A stretch of 43,017 nucleotides of DNA from Prevotella sp. (lineage in GTDB: Bacteria > Bacteroidota > Bacteroidia > Bacteroidales > Bacteroidaceae): NCBI GenBank assembly GCA_016281815.1, contig JAEEJK010000032.1, positions 1 to 43,017 on the forward strand, written 5' to 3'. A program made the translations under genes and the position numbers. Positions 17,306 to 26,403 of the stretch are shown one piece after another (position 1 is the first letter of the stretch; each line of letters begins with the position of its first letter). The notes under the pieces were generated by a model, which had not been told where the DNA came from, made no database searches, and worked only from the letters and a program-made list of their open reading frames with translations.

Positions 17306-18364
17306 CTATTGTTGGTTGGCCTCTTCAGCAAAGGCGGCTTCCTCTGCCGCAGCAATAATGTCCTCCCGGGACTCTATGGCAGGTGTGGCGGTGATGTCGC
17401 TCAAATCAAATTCATCGATTGGCTCTTCACTGCCGTTACTGGTCTGCTCTTTTGGAAACTTGTTGGCCTTTTGCTGTTTTGAAGATGATTTGTGTCGGTC
17501 GGGTGATGTATTCTTCTCATCGGGGTGGGTGAGGAGGAAATCATCAGCGGGTTCGGTCTCGGGTACGTTCTGCACCGGCATCTCCTCCATCTTCGTGCGG
17601 TTGGTCTTTGCTGCGAAGACGGCATCAATGAACTGCGGTTCGCGGCGGAGGCGCTCCAAAGTGATCTTGGAAGCCTGCTGCTGGCTCTCCTTCTTGGTGT
17701 AGCCACGGCCTGTGCCACCCTCGATGCCCTCAATGAACACTTGATAGACGAACAGCGGGCTGCCGCTCTCGTCTTTTTTCTCCTCTACCACCTTAAAATC
17801 GACATTTACCCGATTTTTCTGACTCCACTCTATCAACTTGCTTTTGAAATTCACTTCCTTGTAAGCCACTTTGTCGATGTTGATGAAATGGCCCAGGATG
17901 CGTTCCTCGACAAATCGCATGCATGCTTTGTAGCCTTTGTCGAGATAGATGGCTCCAACAAGGGCTTCAAAGGCATTGCCGCCGAGGTAACTGTTGTGTG
18001 AGGAGGTGTGTCCGGATGAGAGAATCAGGTCGGTGATGCCGAGTTCGCGGGCAAGTTTGTTGAGTGTCTCACGCTGCACGATTTTGCTTCGTGTATTGGT
18101 GAGGAACCCCTCGCGTTTGCCGTCGAAGTGTATATATACGATATGTCCCACGACGGCACCCAAAATGGCATCGCCGAGGAACTCCAGGCGTTCGTTGTTG
18201 ACAGGCTTCCCTTTCTCGCGCCGCATGATGCTCTTGTGCATCAGTGCCTGCTTGTAGTATTGGATGTTGTTGGGAAAGAAGCCCAGAATCTTGTATAAAG
18301 ACAGATAAAGCTCCTTCTCCTTACGGAAAGGGAGCCTTATCCTGTCAATGATATTATTCAGCAT
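17306..18364 (-). CDS. rnc: Ribonuclease III with long C-terminal tail
   Basis: The protein has 352 residues. The catalytic domain (~20-165) has the signature NERLEFLGDAILG (57-69), and EALVGAIYLDKG (133-144) provides the second acidic cluster. A double-stranded RNA-binding domain spans ~170-241 (FKSKLIEWSQ ... GRGYTKKESQQQASKITLERL). The enzyme cleaves double-stranded RNA in rRNA and mRNA processing. Residues ~250-352 form an extra acidic, Ser/Glu/Lys-rich tail of low complexity; the usual bacterial enzyme is ~225-250 residues. It overlaps fabF by 11 nt (start 18364, fabF stop 18354), so it is coupled to fatty-acid synthesis genes, a common arrangement. Confidence 0.95.
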   Translation of the reverse strand: MLNNIIDRIRLPFRKEKELYLSLYKILGFFPNNIQYYKQALMHKSIMRREKGKPVNNERLEFLGDAILGAVVGHIVYIHFDGKREGFLTNTRSKIVQRETLNKLARELGITDLILSSGHTSSHNSYLGGNAFEALVGAIYLDKGYKACMRFVEERILGHFINIDKVAYKEVNFKSKLIEWSQKNRVNVDFKVVEEKKDESGSPLFVYQVFIEGIEGGTGRGYTKKESQQQASKITLERLRREPQFIDAVFAAKTNRTKMEEMPVQNVPETEPADDFLLTHPDEKNTSPDRHKSSSKQQKANKFPKEQTSNGSEEPIDEFDLSDITATPAIESREDIIAAAEEAAFAEEANQQ

Positions 18365-19613
18365 ATTTCTTGAATACTACACAGGCATTGTGGCCGCCGA
18401 AGCCAAACGTGTTGCTCAGGGCAGCCCTGACAGTGCGCTGCTGTGCCTTGTTGAAGGTGAAGTTGAGATTGTAGTCAATCTCCTCGTCCTTGTCGTCCTC
18501 GTCGTGGTTGATTGTCGGAGGTACGATGTCGTTCTTCACTGCGAGCAGGGTCACCATGGCTTCCACGGCACCGGCAGCACCCAGCAGGTGACCGGTCATC
18601 GACTTGGTGCTGCTGATGTTGAGTTTGTAGGCGACATCGCCAAACACTTCCTTGATGGCCTTGGCTTCGGAGATGTCACCCACATGGGTTGATGTGCCGT
18701 GTACATTGATGTAATCGATGTCTTCAGGTTGGAGACCGGCATCGGCCAGTGCATTTTCCATCACCAGGCGGGCACCCAGCCCTTCGGGGTGGGAAGCGGT
18801 GATGTGATAGGCATCGGCACTCATGCCCTCGCCCACCATTTCAGCGTAGATTTTGGCGCCACGGGCCTTGGCATGCTCCAATTCCTCGAGAATCAGGCAA
18901 CCGGCTCCCTCGGCCATCACGAAACCGTCGCGGCTCTTGCTGAAGGGGCGTGAGGCGCGTTGCGGGTCGTCGTTGCGGGTGGAGAGGGCCTTCATGGCGT
19001 TGAATCCTCCGACACCGCATGCACAGATGGCAGACTCGGCACCTCCTGCCAATATGGCGTTGGCCTTGCCCAGACGGATCAGGTTGAAGGCGTCGGCCAG
19101 GGCATTGCTTGATGAGGCACAGGCTGATGTAGTGGTATAGTTGGGTCCATGAAAACCGTAATGGATAGAAATCTGTCCGGAAGCGATGTCGGCAATCATC
19201 TTCGGGATGAAGAAGGGATTGAACTTCGGACCATCCTCCTTATGCAGGGCATAATACCCCACTTCGTTCTCAAAGGTGCTGATGCCGCCGATGCCCACTC
19301 CAAAGATGACCCCGATGCGATTTTTGTCGACTTGCTCCAGGTCCATGCCGCTGTCGGTCACAGCCTGTATGGCAGATACCATGGCCAACTGTGTGTAGCG
19401 GTCCATCTTGCGGGCATCCTTGCCAAGCAATTCCATTATATTGAGGTCTTTCACCTCACAGGCAAAATGTGTCTTGAATTTTGATGAGTCAAAATTCTTG
19501 ATTTCAGCAGCACCGCTCACACCCGCCAACAAATTTTTCCATGTGTCTTCCACATTGTTGCCTAAAGGTGTGACGGCACCGAGGCCTGTCACTACTACTC
19601 TTTTCAGTTCCAT
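18354..19613 (-). CDS. fabF: Beta-ketoacyl-[acyl-carrier-protein] synthase II
   Basis: The protein has 419 residues, the normal FabF length. It condenses malonyl-ACP with acyl-ACP in the elongation cycle of type II fatty-acid synthesis in the cytoplasm. The Cys-His-His triad is present: Cys165 in TTTSACASSSNAL, His305 in NVHGTSTHVGD and His342 in STKSMTGHLLGAAGA. The C-terminal NTFGFGGHNA is also diagnostic. It lies 150 nt downstream of acpP, with a stem-loop in between (19642-19701), and overlaps rnc. Confidence 0.97.
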   Translation of the reverse strand: MELKRVVVTGLGAVTPLGNNVEDTWKNLLAGVSGAAEIKNFDSSKFKTHFACEVKDLNIMELLGKDARKMDRYTQLAMVSAIQAVTDSGMDLEQVDKNRIGVIFGVGIGGISTFENEVGYYALHKEDGPKFNPFFIPKMIADIASGQISIHYGFHGPNYTTTSACASSSNALADAFNLIRLGKANAILAGGAESAICACGVGGFNAMKALSTRNDDPQRASRPFSKSRDGFVMAEGAGCLILEELEHAKARGAKIYAEMVGEGMSADAYHITASHPEGLGARLVMENALADAGLQPEDIDYINVHGTSTHVGDISEAKAIKEVFGDVAYKLNISSTKSMTGHLLGAAGAVEAMVTLLAVKNDIVPPTINHDEDDKDEEIDYNLNFTFNKAQQRTVRAALSNTFGFGGHNACVVFKKYAE

Positions 19614-19641
19614 CTCAAAAATCTAATGATGATGTAAAAGA

Positions 19642-19701
19642 ATTTATGGCTTATAGCCACGGTCCACTCAATGGTATTTCCGAGGTCTATAAACCATAAA
19701 T
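19642..19701 (-). promoter_or_regulatory. Long inverted repeat in the acpP-fabF spacer
   Basis: ATTTATGGCTTATAG (19642-19656) is complementary to CTATAAACCATAAAT (19687-19701) at 14 of 15 positions, around a 30-nt loop. It sits in the 150-nt gap between acpP and fabF. It may act as an RNA-processing or partial-termination signal that lets acpP be expressed above fabF. There is no T-tract, so a simple terminator is unlikely. Confidence 0.45.
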
Positions 19702-19763
19702 CATTAAATGAAGGCGTGAATCCTCGTTCTATTTCTTGTTACCTTAATATGCTTATTGGCTGA

Positions 19764-20012
19764 TTAAAGGCTCTCGCTCTTCTTGTGATCCTCGATATAC
19801 TGCACAGCGTCTGCCACAGTGGCGATTTTCTCTGCTTGATCATCGGGGATGGAGACATTGAAAACGCGCTCAAACTCCATAATGAGTTCTACAGTGTCGA
19901 GAGAGTCAGCACCCAGATCACTCTGGAACTTTGACTCCAACTTGATATCGTCTTCACTTACACAAAGTTTCTCAACTATGATGTCTCTTACTTGTTTTTC
20001 GATTTCTGACAT
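19764..20012 (-). CDS. acpP: Acyl carrier protein
   Basis: The protein has 82 residues, strongly acidic, with the phosphopantetheine attachment Ser37 in [16 protein letters not shown]. It carries growing acyl chains during fatty-acid synthesis. The open frame continues upstream to 20087, but [12 protein letters not shown] at 20012 is the conserved ACP start, and the promoter at 20065-20096 lies inside the would-be extension. It is the first gene of the acpP-fabF-rnc-GH3-lipoprotein-DUF3108 run. Confidence 0.97.
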   Translation of the reverse strand: MSEIEKQVRDIIVEKLCVSEDDIKLESKFQSDLGADSLDTVELIMEFERVFNVSIPDDQAEKIATVADAVQYIEDHKKSESL

Positions 20013-20064
20013 AATAACTAATTTAAAATGTTTATAAAAATATTCTATTTTTGAAATCCGGGTG

Positions 20065-20096
20065 CAAAGGAACGAATTTTTATTCAAGTGTGCAAA
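20065..20096 (-). promoter_or_regulatory. Promoter of the acpP operon
   Basis: On the minus strand TTTG (20093-20096) is followed after exactly 20 nt by TTCCTTTG (20065-20072), matching the Bacteroidetes sigma-ABfr pattern at all but one fixed position. Transcription would start near 20058, about 45 nt before the acpP ATG. Confidence 0.55.
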
Positions 20097-20185
20097 TATT
20101 TTATTAAAAAAAGCTTTTCACCTTGCACAAAACACCCTTATGTGTGCATAAAAATGGGCGTGTTGTTAAAAAATCAGGCGAATAA

Positions 20186-20217
20186 TTTGCGTCATATATC
20201 ATTAATTGCTATATTTG
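20186..20217 (+). promoter_or_regulatory. Promoter of the DUF4254-glycosyltransferase-rubredoxin run
   Basis: TTTG (20186-20189), 20 nt, then TATATTTG (20210-20217) is a complete match to the Bacteroidetes consensus. The expected start point is about 15 nt before ATG at 20239, which rules out the longer frame starting at 20206. Confidence 0.65.
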
Positions 20218-20238
20218 CATGTAGTAAAATCCATCCGT

Positions 20239-20844
20239 ATGACAAACACAGAAAGTTATTATCAGGTATTCAACAAAGCGATCAACGACTATCATGTCAC
20301 CGACCACGTAGACACACCCATCAATAATCCTTATAGCAGGGAAACGTTGGAAAACCGACTTTATCTGAAATGCTGGATAGATACCGTGCAGTGGCATCTT
20401 GAGGACCTGATCCGTGACCCTCATATCAACCCTATTGAAGCCTTGTCGCTGAAGCGTCGCATCGACCGCAGCAATCAAGACCGCACAGACCTTGTGGAGC
20501 AGATAGACTCCTATTTCCTGCATCTGTACAGTGATGTCAATGTGCTGCCCGATGCCCGGATCAATACAGAGAGTCCGGCATGGGCCATCGATCGGCTCTC
20601 TATCCTCGCTCTGAAGATATATCACATGGCTGAGCAGGTGGAGCGAAAAGATGCCGATGAGGCACATATTGGTAGATGTAAGGCAAAGTTGGCCGTGCTG
20701 GAAGAGCAGCAGCGTGACCTTACCACCGCCATCGACCAATTGCTTGAGGATATTGCCGCTGGCAGGAAATACATGAAGACCTATCGGCAGATGAAGATGT
20801 ACAACGACCCGTCCACCAACCCCGTGCTCTATAAGAACAAATGA
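20239..20844 (+). CDS. DUF4254 domain-containing protein
   Basis: The protein has 201 residues from the promoter-supported start and no signal peptide. The sequence is largely helical (RLYLKCWIDTVQWHLEDLIRD, LSLKRRIDRSNQDRTDLVEQID, LEEQQRDLTTAIDQLLEDI) and matches the DUF4254 family, which in Bacteroidetes is typically encoded right before a glycosyltransferase family 9 gene, as here (29-nt gap). A cytoplasmic role in glycan or lipopolysaccharide assembly is an inference from that pairing; no catalytic motif is visible. Confidence 0.8.
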   Translation: MTNTESYYQVFNKAINDYHVTDHVDTPINNPYSRETLENRLYLKCWIDTVQWHLEDLIRDPHINPIEALSLKRRIDRSNQDRTDLVEQIDSYFLHLYSDVNVLPDARINTESPAWAIDRLSILALKIYHMAEQVERKDADEAHIGRCKAKLAVLEEQQRDLTTAIDQLLEDIAAGRKYMKTYRQMKMYNDPSTNPVLYKNK

Positions 20845-20873
20845 GCCGATGACCTCTTAGTTGGAGAACAGAC

Positions 20874-21935
20874 ATGAAAACGGAGCATATTCTCATCATA
20901 CGCTTCTCATCTCTTGGCGACATCGCCATGCTTGTGCCTGTGGTGCATTCACTGGCGCAGCAGTATCCGCATCTGCGCATCACCGTGCTCAGCCGCAGCA
21001 ATGCCAGAGCCCTTTTTGACAAACTGGCTCCCAACGTGGGGTTCATGGATGCCGAAATCGACAAGGCGCACAAAGGACTGCCTGGGCTCAATGCTCTATA
21101 CAGAAGGCTGAAAGCCAAGCATTTCACCGCCATCGCCGACATGCATGACGTGCTCCGCTCCAAGTATCTGAGAATGCGCTTCCATATTGATCGCTTCAAG
21201 ACCGCCCATATCGACAAGCACAAGGCAGGCAAGCGCCATCTGACCGCCAAGAGCAACAAGAAGATGGTGCAGCAGCCCACCTCGTTTCAGAATTATGCTG
21301 ATGTGCTGGCCAAACTTGGCTATCCTATCCACCTGGAATTTTTGTCGGTTTTTCCCAACAAGGGCAATCTCCGTGTGCTTTCAAAGAAGGAATTCACGGA
21401 AAAAAAGAATTTTCAGCAGTGGATAGGCATCGCCCCTTTCGCAGCCCATCCCGGGAAAATCTATCCTCCGGCAAAGATGGAAAAAGTGATCGACCTGCTC
21501 AGCAGCAGGCATCCGAGTGCGAGAATCATCCTTTTTGGAGCCGGAGAACAGGAACGGCGATACTTTTCTGAATGGTGCACGCGTTTCTCACGTTGTGTGA
21601 AGGCAGCCGATATCGCCAATGGTCTCAGCCAAGAACTGATTCTCATGAGCCACCTGGATGTGATGGTGTCGATGGACAGTGCCAACAGCCACCTGGCTTC
21701 ATTGGTCAACATCCCCGTGGTGAGCATTTGGGGTGCTACCCATCCCTATGCGGGCTTCATGGGCTGGCGTCAGACCGAGGAGACAGCGGTGCAACTCAAC
21801 ATACCCTGTCGCCCCTGCAGCGTATTCGGCGACAAACCGTGCTACAGGGGCGACATGGCATGCATGAACGGCATTATGCCGGAAAAAGTGGTCGAGACAG
21901 TCGAATTAGTTCTTGACGGACGCATCAAGAGATAA
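20874..21935 (+). CDS. Glycosyltransferase family 9 (heptosyltransferase-like)
   Basis: The protein has 353 residues with the GT-B fold markers of family GT9: an N-terminal [19 protein letters not shown] and a C-terminal [20 protein letters not shown] followed by IWGATHP, where ADP-heptose synthases bind the donor. It probably adds a sugar to lipopolysaccharide core at the inner face of the cytoplasmic membrane; the donor and acceptor cannot be read from the sequence. It is co-directional with DUF4254 upstream and rubredoxin 53 nt downstream. Confidence 0.9.
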   Translation: MKTEHILIIRFSSLGDIAMLVPVVHSLAQQYPHLRITVLSRSNARALFDKLAPNVGFMDAEIDKAHKGLPGLNALYRRLKAKHFTAIADMHDVLRSKYLRMRFHIDRFKTAHIDKHKAGKRHLTAKSNKKMVQQPTSFQNYADVLAKLGYPIHLEFLSVFPNKGNLRVLSKKEFTEKKNFQQWIGIAPFAAHPGKIYPPAKMEKVIDLLSSRHPSARIILFGAGEQERRYFSEWCTRFSRCVKAADIANGLSQELILMSHLDVMVSMDSANSHLASLVNIPVVSIWGATHPYAGFMGWRQTEETAVQLNIPCRPCSVFGDKPCYRGDMACMNGIMPEKVVETVELVLDGRIKR

Positions 21936-21988
21936 CCTACCCTTTAGAATCATCTTTATTTATTCACCTATTTATATTTATAGAAGAT

Positions 21989-22153
21989 ATGAAAAAATAT
22001 GTTTGCGACACCTGTGGGTATGTTTATGACCCCGAAGTAGGAGACCCCGACAGTGGCATCGAACCAGGAACAGCATTTGAGGATATCCCTGAAGACTGGG
22101 TATGCCCCATTTGCGGAGTTGGCAAGGACGATTTCAGTGTTGAGGAAGACTGA
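21989..22153 (+). CDS. Rubredoxin
   Basis: The protein has 54 residues, the standard length. It is a one-iron redox protein of the cytoplasm that passes single electrons, typically to oxygen- or peroxide-detoxifying enzymes in anaerobes. The four iron ligands are Cys6 and Cys9 ([11 protein letters not shown]) and Cys39 and Cys42 ([13 protein letters not shown]). The conserved [10 protein letters not shown] and FEDIPEDW segments are present. Its TGA (22151-22153) is immediately followed by the last codon of the convergent aldo/keto reductase (22154), with no spacer at all. Confidence 0.97.
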   Translation: MKKYVCDTCGYVYDPEVGDPDSGIEPGTAFEDIPEDWVCPICGVGKDDFSVEED

Positions 22154-23122
<969 letters not shown>

Positions 23123-23144
23123 AGGGTGTAGGTTTTTTTCTTTT

Positions 23145-23191
23145 CTAGATGGTCTAGATTTTCTAGATTTTCTAGATATTCTAGAGGCTAG
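23145..23191. repeat. CTAG array A: six CTAGs at a 9-bp period between ispG and the aldo/keto reductase
   Basis: CTAG starts at 23145, 23154, 23163, 23172, 23181 and 23188. The main unit is TCTAGATTT. On the minus strand the ispG stop codon TAG (23183-23181) is part of the fifth CTAG, and the last ispG codons are made of array sequence. Because 9 is a multiple of three, the next TAGs downstream recur in the same frame. An A-rich leader separates the array from the aldo/keto reductase ATG. Confidence 0.95.
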
Positions 23192-25031
23192 GATTATCTT
23201 TTTTGATTAGTTGAAGGAGTTTCTCCACGGCCTCTGATTCGGGGATGTTGCGCTCCACACATTCTTTTTGGCGGTAGAGGGAGATACGGCCAGGACCGGC
23301 GCCCACATAACCATAGTCGGCGTCAGCCATTTCCCCGGGACCGTTGACGATACATCCCATGATGCCGATTTTCAGTCCTTTGAGATGGGCTGTGGCAGCC
23401 TTGATGCTGGCAATGGTTGATTGCAGGTCGTAGAGCGTGCGCCCGCAGCCCGGACAGGAGATATACTCGGTCTTGGTGGTGCGCAGGCGGGCCGCCTGCA
23501 GGATGCCGAAAGCGGTGTTGGCGATATCTGCCAGCGGAATGTCACCGTTGTTCATCAGCCAGATGCCGTCGGTGAGGCCATCCATCATCAGTGCTCCCAT
23601 GTCAGCGGCAGCCTCTATTTGCAGGTCGCCTTTCTCTTGTTCGCTGTGGGCATAGGCCTGGCACATCACCACGGGATTGGTCACGCCGGCCCTCATCATC
23701 TCATGGACAAGGGCGCGCTGCTCACCCAACCGGTTGGGATGCCGGCTCACAACCACCACCACCACCTCCGGATGTGCCTTCAGACAAGCGAGGTAATCAT
23801 CGGGGTTGACGCCATATTCCAGGACGAGGAATTTCATCGGGGCATTGACGGCGCCGATCAGTGGCATGGCTGCATGGGGGAAGATGGGGTAGGTGCAGGG
23901 GCTTCCGTCATAAACGCCGAAGTCGACGATATAGCGCTGACTTTTTGGGGATTCTTTTTCTGTGATAGGTAGTTGGTTGCCCGTATAGATAAAGTCTGGG
24001 CGCAAATCTTCTTCGAACACCTCGTCGCCCTTACCCGAAACGATGACTACGGGTACCTGCCTTCCGCCGATATTCTCCACATCGATGGTATGGCGGCGCT
24101 CAGGGTGCAGGTAGTCGAACTCCCCGTAAGCCTGACCAGGAATCATGGGGTGACTGGCGCGCTGGGTGATATAGTCCACCAGATGTCGGGCGACAGGAAT
24201 CTCATGCTCAGGGGCTTCGCTCAGAGACACGCGGACGGTGTCGCCGATGCCGTCAGCCAGCAGAGCACCGATGCCCACCGCACTCTTGATGCGGCCGTCT
24301 TCACCCTCTCCGGCCTCGGTGACACCCAGATGCAAGGGATAGCACATCCCCTCGCGCTCCATCTCGGCAACCAGCAGGCGGACGGACTGCACCATCACCA
24401 CGGTATTGGAAGCCTTGATGGAAATGACCACATCGCCGAACTGCTCTCGCTGGCAGATGCGCAGAAATTCCATGCAACTCTCCACGATGCCCGCCGGAGT
24501 ATCTCCGTAGCGCGACATGATGCGGTCAGAGAGTGAGCCATGGTTGACCCCGATGCGGATGGCGGTGTGGTGCTCACGGCAGATGCGGAGCAGCGGCAGC
24601 AGACGCTCTTCGATTTTCTGCAGTTCCTGGGCATACTCCTCATCGGTATATTCCAGATGCTTGAAAGTGCGGCCTGGGTCGACGTAGTTGCCGGGATTGA
24701 TGCGCACTTTCTCGCACCATTGAGCCGCCACCTCAGCCACACGGGCATTGAAATGCACATCGGCCACGAGCGGTGTGGTGTATCCTTTCTGGCGCAACAA
24801 CATGCTGATATTTCGCATGTTGTCAGCCTCGCGTGTGCCCTGTGTGGTGAACCTTACATATTCGCCGCCAGCCTCGATGATTCGGATGGCTTGCTCCGCA
24901 GCACCCTCGGTGTCGTTGGTGGAGACGGTGGCCATCGACTGCACACGGATGGGGTGGCTGCCACCCATAGGGGTGTCGCCGACACGCACCTCAGATGAGG
25001 CCCGTCGGTGATAGTTGAATAGGTCGGTCAT
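23181..25031 (-). CDS. ispG: 4-hydroxy-3-methylbut-2-en-1-yl diphosphate synthase, long form
   Basis: The protein has 616 residues. It reduces methylerythritol cyclodiphosphate to HMBPP in the MEP isoprenoid pathway using a [4Fe-4S] cluster. The N-terminal TIM barrel is clear (GGSHPIRVQSMATVSTND, FTTQGTREADNM, VRINPGNYVDPG). The cluster ligands are Cys526 and Cys529 (SCPGCGRTLYD) and Cys560, with Glu567, in GIMGCIVNGPGEMADADYGY. Most bacterial enzymes have ~370-410 residues; the extra ~200 residues between barrel and cluster domain are the insert known from Bacteroidetes, Chlamydia and plants. It lies between two CTAG arrays, and its C-terminal Pro-Ser-Leu-stop falls within array A. Confidence 0.96.
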   Translation of the reverse strand: MTDLFNYHRRASSEVRVGDTPMGGSHPIRVQSMATVSTNDTEGAAEQAIRIIEAGGEYVRFTTQGTREADNMRNISMLLRQKGYTTPLVADVHFNARVAEVAAQWCEKVRINPGNYVDPGRTFKHLEYTDEEYAQELQKIEERLLPLLRICREHHTAIRIGVNHGSLSDRIMSRYGDTPAGIVESCMEFLRICQREQFGDVVISIKASNTVVMVQSVRLLVAEMEREGMCYPLHLGVTEAGEGEDGRIKSAVGIGALLADGIGDTVRVSLSEAPEHEIPVARHLVDYITQRASHPMIPGQAYGEFDYLHPERRHTIDVENIGGRQVPVVIVSGKGDEVFEEDLRPDFIYTGNQLPITEKESPKSQRYIVDFGVYDGSPCTYPIFPHAAMPLIGAVNAPMKFLVLEYGVNPDDYLACLKAHPEVVVVVVSRHPNRLGEQRALVHEMMRAGVTNPVVMCQAYAHSEQEKGDLQIEAAADMGALMMDGLTDGIWLMNNGDIPLADIANTAFGILQAARLRTTKTEYISCPGCGRTLYDLQSTIASIKAATAHLKGLKIGIMGCIVNGPGEMADADYGYVGAGPGRISLYRQKECVERNIPESEAVEKLLQLIKKDNPSL

Positions 25032-25061
25032 ATTTTTTTTGAGTTTTTTTTGATTTTTGGG

Positions 25062-25151
25062 CTAGGGGGCCTAGGAGGGCCTAGGAGGACCTAGGAGATC
25101 CTAGGAGAAACTAGGGAGCCTAGGGATCCTAGGAGAGCCTAGTCATACTAG
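25062..25151. repeat. CTAG array B: ten CTAGs at a 9-10-bp period between purE and ispG
   Basis: CTAG starts at 25062, 25071, 25081, 25091, 25101, 25111, 25120, 25129, 25139 and 25148. Typical units are CCTAGGAGGG and CCTAGGAGAT, so many cores are the palindrome CCTAGG. On the minus strand the array begins 8 nt after the purE stop and ends 30 nt before the ispG ATG, leaving an A-rich leader. The spacing of 9-10 bp keeps the cores on nearly the same face of the helix. Confidence 0.97.
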
Positions 25152-25159
25152 ATGGGATT

Positions 25160-25669
25160 TTAGTTGGTCTTGTAGGTGTATTCCTTGATGTCTGCCAACT
25201 GGCGGTTGGCTTTTTCTATTTTTTCTCCGAGGCGTGCTTTGTAGGCAGCCACACGCTGCGCCACATCGCTGTTTCCGAGGGCGATGATTTGCGTTGCGAG
25301 AATGGCCGCGTTCATCGCTGCATTCACACCTACTGTGGCCACGGGGATGCCCGGTGGCATCTGGATGATGCTCAGCATGGCATCCAGACCGTCGAGCATA
25401 CCCTTGATAGGTACACCAATGACAGGGATGGTGGTGGAGGCGGCAATGACTCCGGGAAGGGCAGCCGCCATACCGGCAGCAGCGATGATGACTTGTATGC
25501 CACGTCCCTGGGCACCGCGGGCAAATTGCTCCACAGCCTCAGGAGTGCGGTGTGCGGAGAGAGCGTTCACCTCGAAGGGGATTTGCATCTCCTCCAGCAA
25601 ACTCATGGCTTTCTCCATGACGGGCAGGTCACTTGTGCTGCCCATGATAATGCTGACAATAGGGGTCAT
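25160..25669 (-). CDS. purE: N5-carboxyaminoimidazole ribonucleotide mutase
   Basis: The protein has 169 residues, the usual class I length. It moves the carboxyl group of N5-CAIR to C4, giving CAIR in purine synthesis. Conserved elements are IIMGSTSDLPVMEKA (phosphate binding), the catalytic His40 in NALSAHRTPE, AAAGMAAALPGVIA and GVPIKGMLDGLDAMLSIIQM. The gene sits between CTAG arrays B and C in the long minus-strand run. No purK lies beside it. Confidence 0.97.
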   Translation of the reverse strand: MTPIVSIIMGSTSDLPVMEKAMSLLEEMQIPFEVNALSAHRTPEAVEQFARGAQGRGIQVIIAAAGMAAALPGVIAASTTIPVIGVPIKGMLDGLDAMLSIIQMPPGIPVATVGVNAAMNAAILATQIIALGNSDVAQRVAAYKARLGEKIEKANRQLADIKEYTYKTN

Positions 25670-25690
25670 ATTGATGGATGGTTTTTATAG

Positions 25691-25789
25691 GGTTTTTAGG
25701 GGATTCTAGGGGATTCTAGGATTTCCTAGGGTTTCCTAGGATTTCCTAGGGTTTCCTAGGATTTTCTAGGATTTTCTAGGGTTTCCTAG
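25691..25789. repeat. CTAG array C: nine CTAGs at an exact 10-bp period between PAP2 and purE
   Basis: CTAG starts at 25706 and every 10 bp to 25786. Units alternate ATTTCCTAGG and GTTTCCTAGG, with TTCTAGG variants, and a degenerate copy (TTTAG) precedes at 25691-25700. The stop codon TAG of the PAP2 gene (25788-25786 on the minus strand) is part of the last CTAG. With a 10-bp period the TAG moves through all three frames over three units, and CTAG gives TAG on both strands. Confidence 0.98.
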
Positions 25790-26403
25790 ATAAAGAGCAC
25801 GGAGAGGATGGCGCAGGTCATGCCTAAGAGGAATCCTGTGACCACTTGGGCGAGGGTATGTTGTCCGAGGATGATGCGGCTGGTGCCCACCATGCCTGCC
25901 AGGATGATGATGATGGATAGCCACCACAGGGGGTTGAACGAGAAGATCTCTGCAAATGCCATGAGGGCACCCGCCACTCCCCCTATGGCTGCGGTACGGG
26001 TGGAGATTTTCCACCAGTGGTTGACGATGGCGCACACCACATGGATGATGAGCGATGCCATCACGATGCTTCCGATGGTGTAGGGGATATGGTTGGTGGT
26101 GATGATATGGTAGCAGAGCAGATAGCAGATGATGGTGATGATATAGGGGACGATGCGCCGTTCCCTGACCGAGGCATCTTCCTTTGACCAGCCTCTCCAT
26201 CGTCTGAAAATCCGGATGAGGGTGGTGGGCAACAGGATGGTGAAGGTGGCGACGAGGACGAGGATGTAGAGTTTGGCTGCCCATGGCAGCAGGCTGAGAT
26301 AACTGAATATGAAAAGTGCCAGCAGGCCTACGACGGGCAGGAAAAAGGGGTTGAACACCGCGCTGAGCACTTTGGCGGTCATGACGATGTCTTTTTCTTT
26401 CAT
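25786..26403 (-). CDS. PAP2-family membrane phosphatase-like protein
   Basis: The protein has 205 residues with about six hydrophobic segments (FFLPVVGLLALFIFSYLSLL, LYILVLVATFTILLPTTLI, and others). The C-terminal SRIILGQHTLAQVVTGFLLG matches the last PAP2 motif (SR-x5-H), placing it among integral-membrane phosphatases acting on lipid phosphates; in Bacteroidetes such proteins lie near rpoN or parE. The earlier catalytic motifs are less clear, so activity is uncertain. ATG overlaps the rpoN stop (26400-26403). Its own stop is inside CTAG array C. Confidence 0.8.
   Translation of the reverse strand: MKEKDIVMTAKVLSAVFNPFFLPVVGLLALFIFSYLSLLPWAAKLYILVLVATFTILLPTTLIRIFRRWRGWSKEDASVRERRIVPYIITIICYLLCYHIITTNHIPYTIGSIVMASLIIHVVCAIVNHWWKISTRTAAIGGVAGALMAFAEIFSFNPLWWLSIIIILAGMVGTSRIILGQHTLAQVVTGFLLGMTCAILSVLFI

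Noticed and set aside
20013..20087. N-terminal extension of the acyl carrier protein
   Set aside because: ACPs start [12 protein letters not shown] at 20012, and the promoter lies within the extension.
25062..25789. CTAG arrays as a CRISPR array
   Set aside because: The period is only 9-10 bp with no unique spacers, and no cas gene is nearby.
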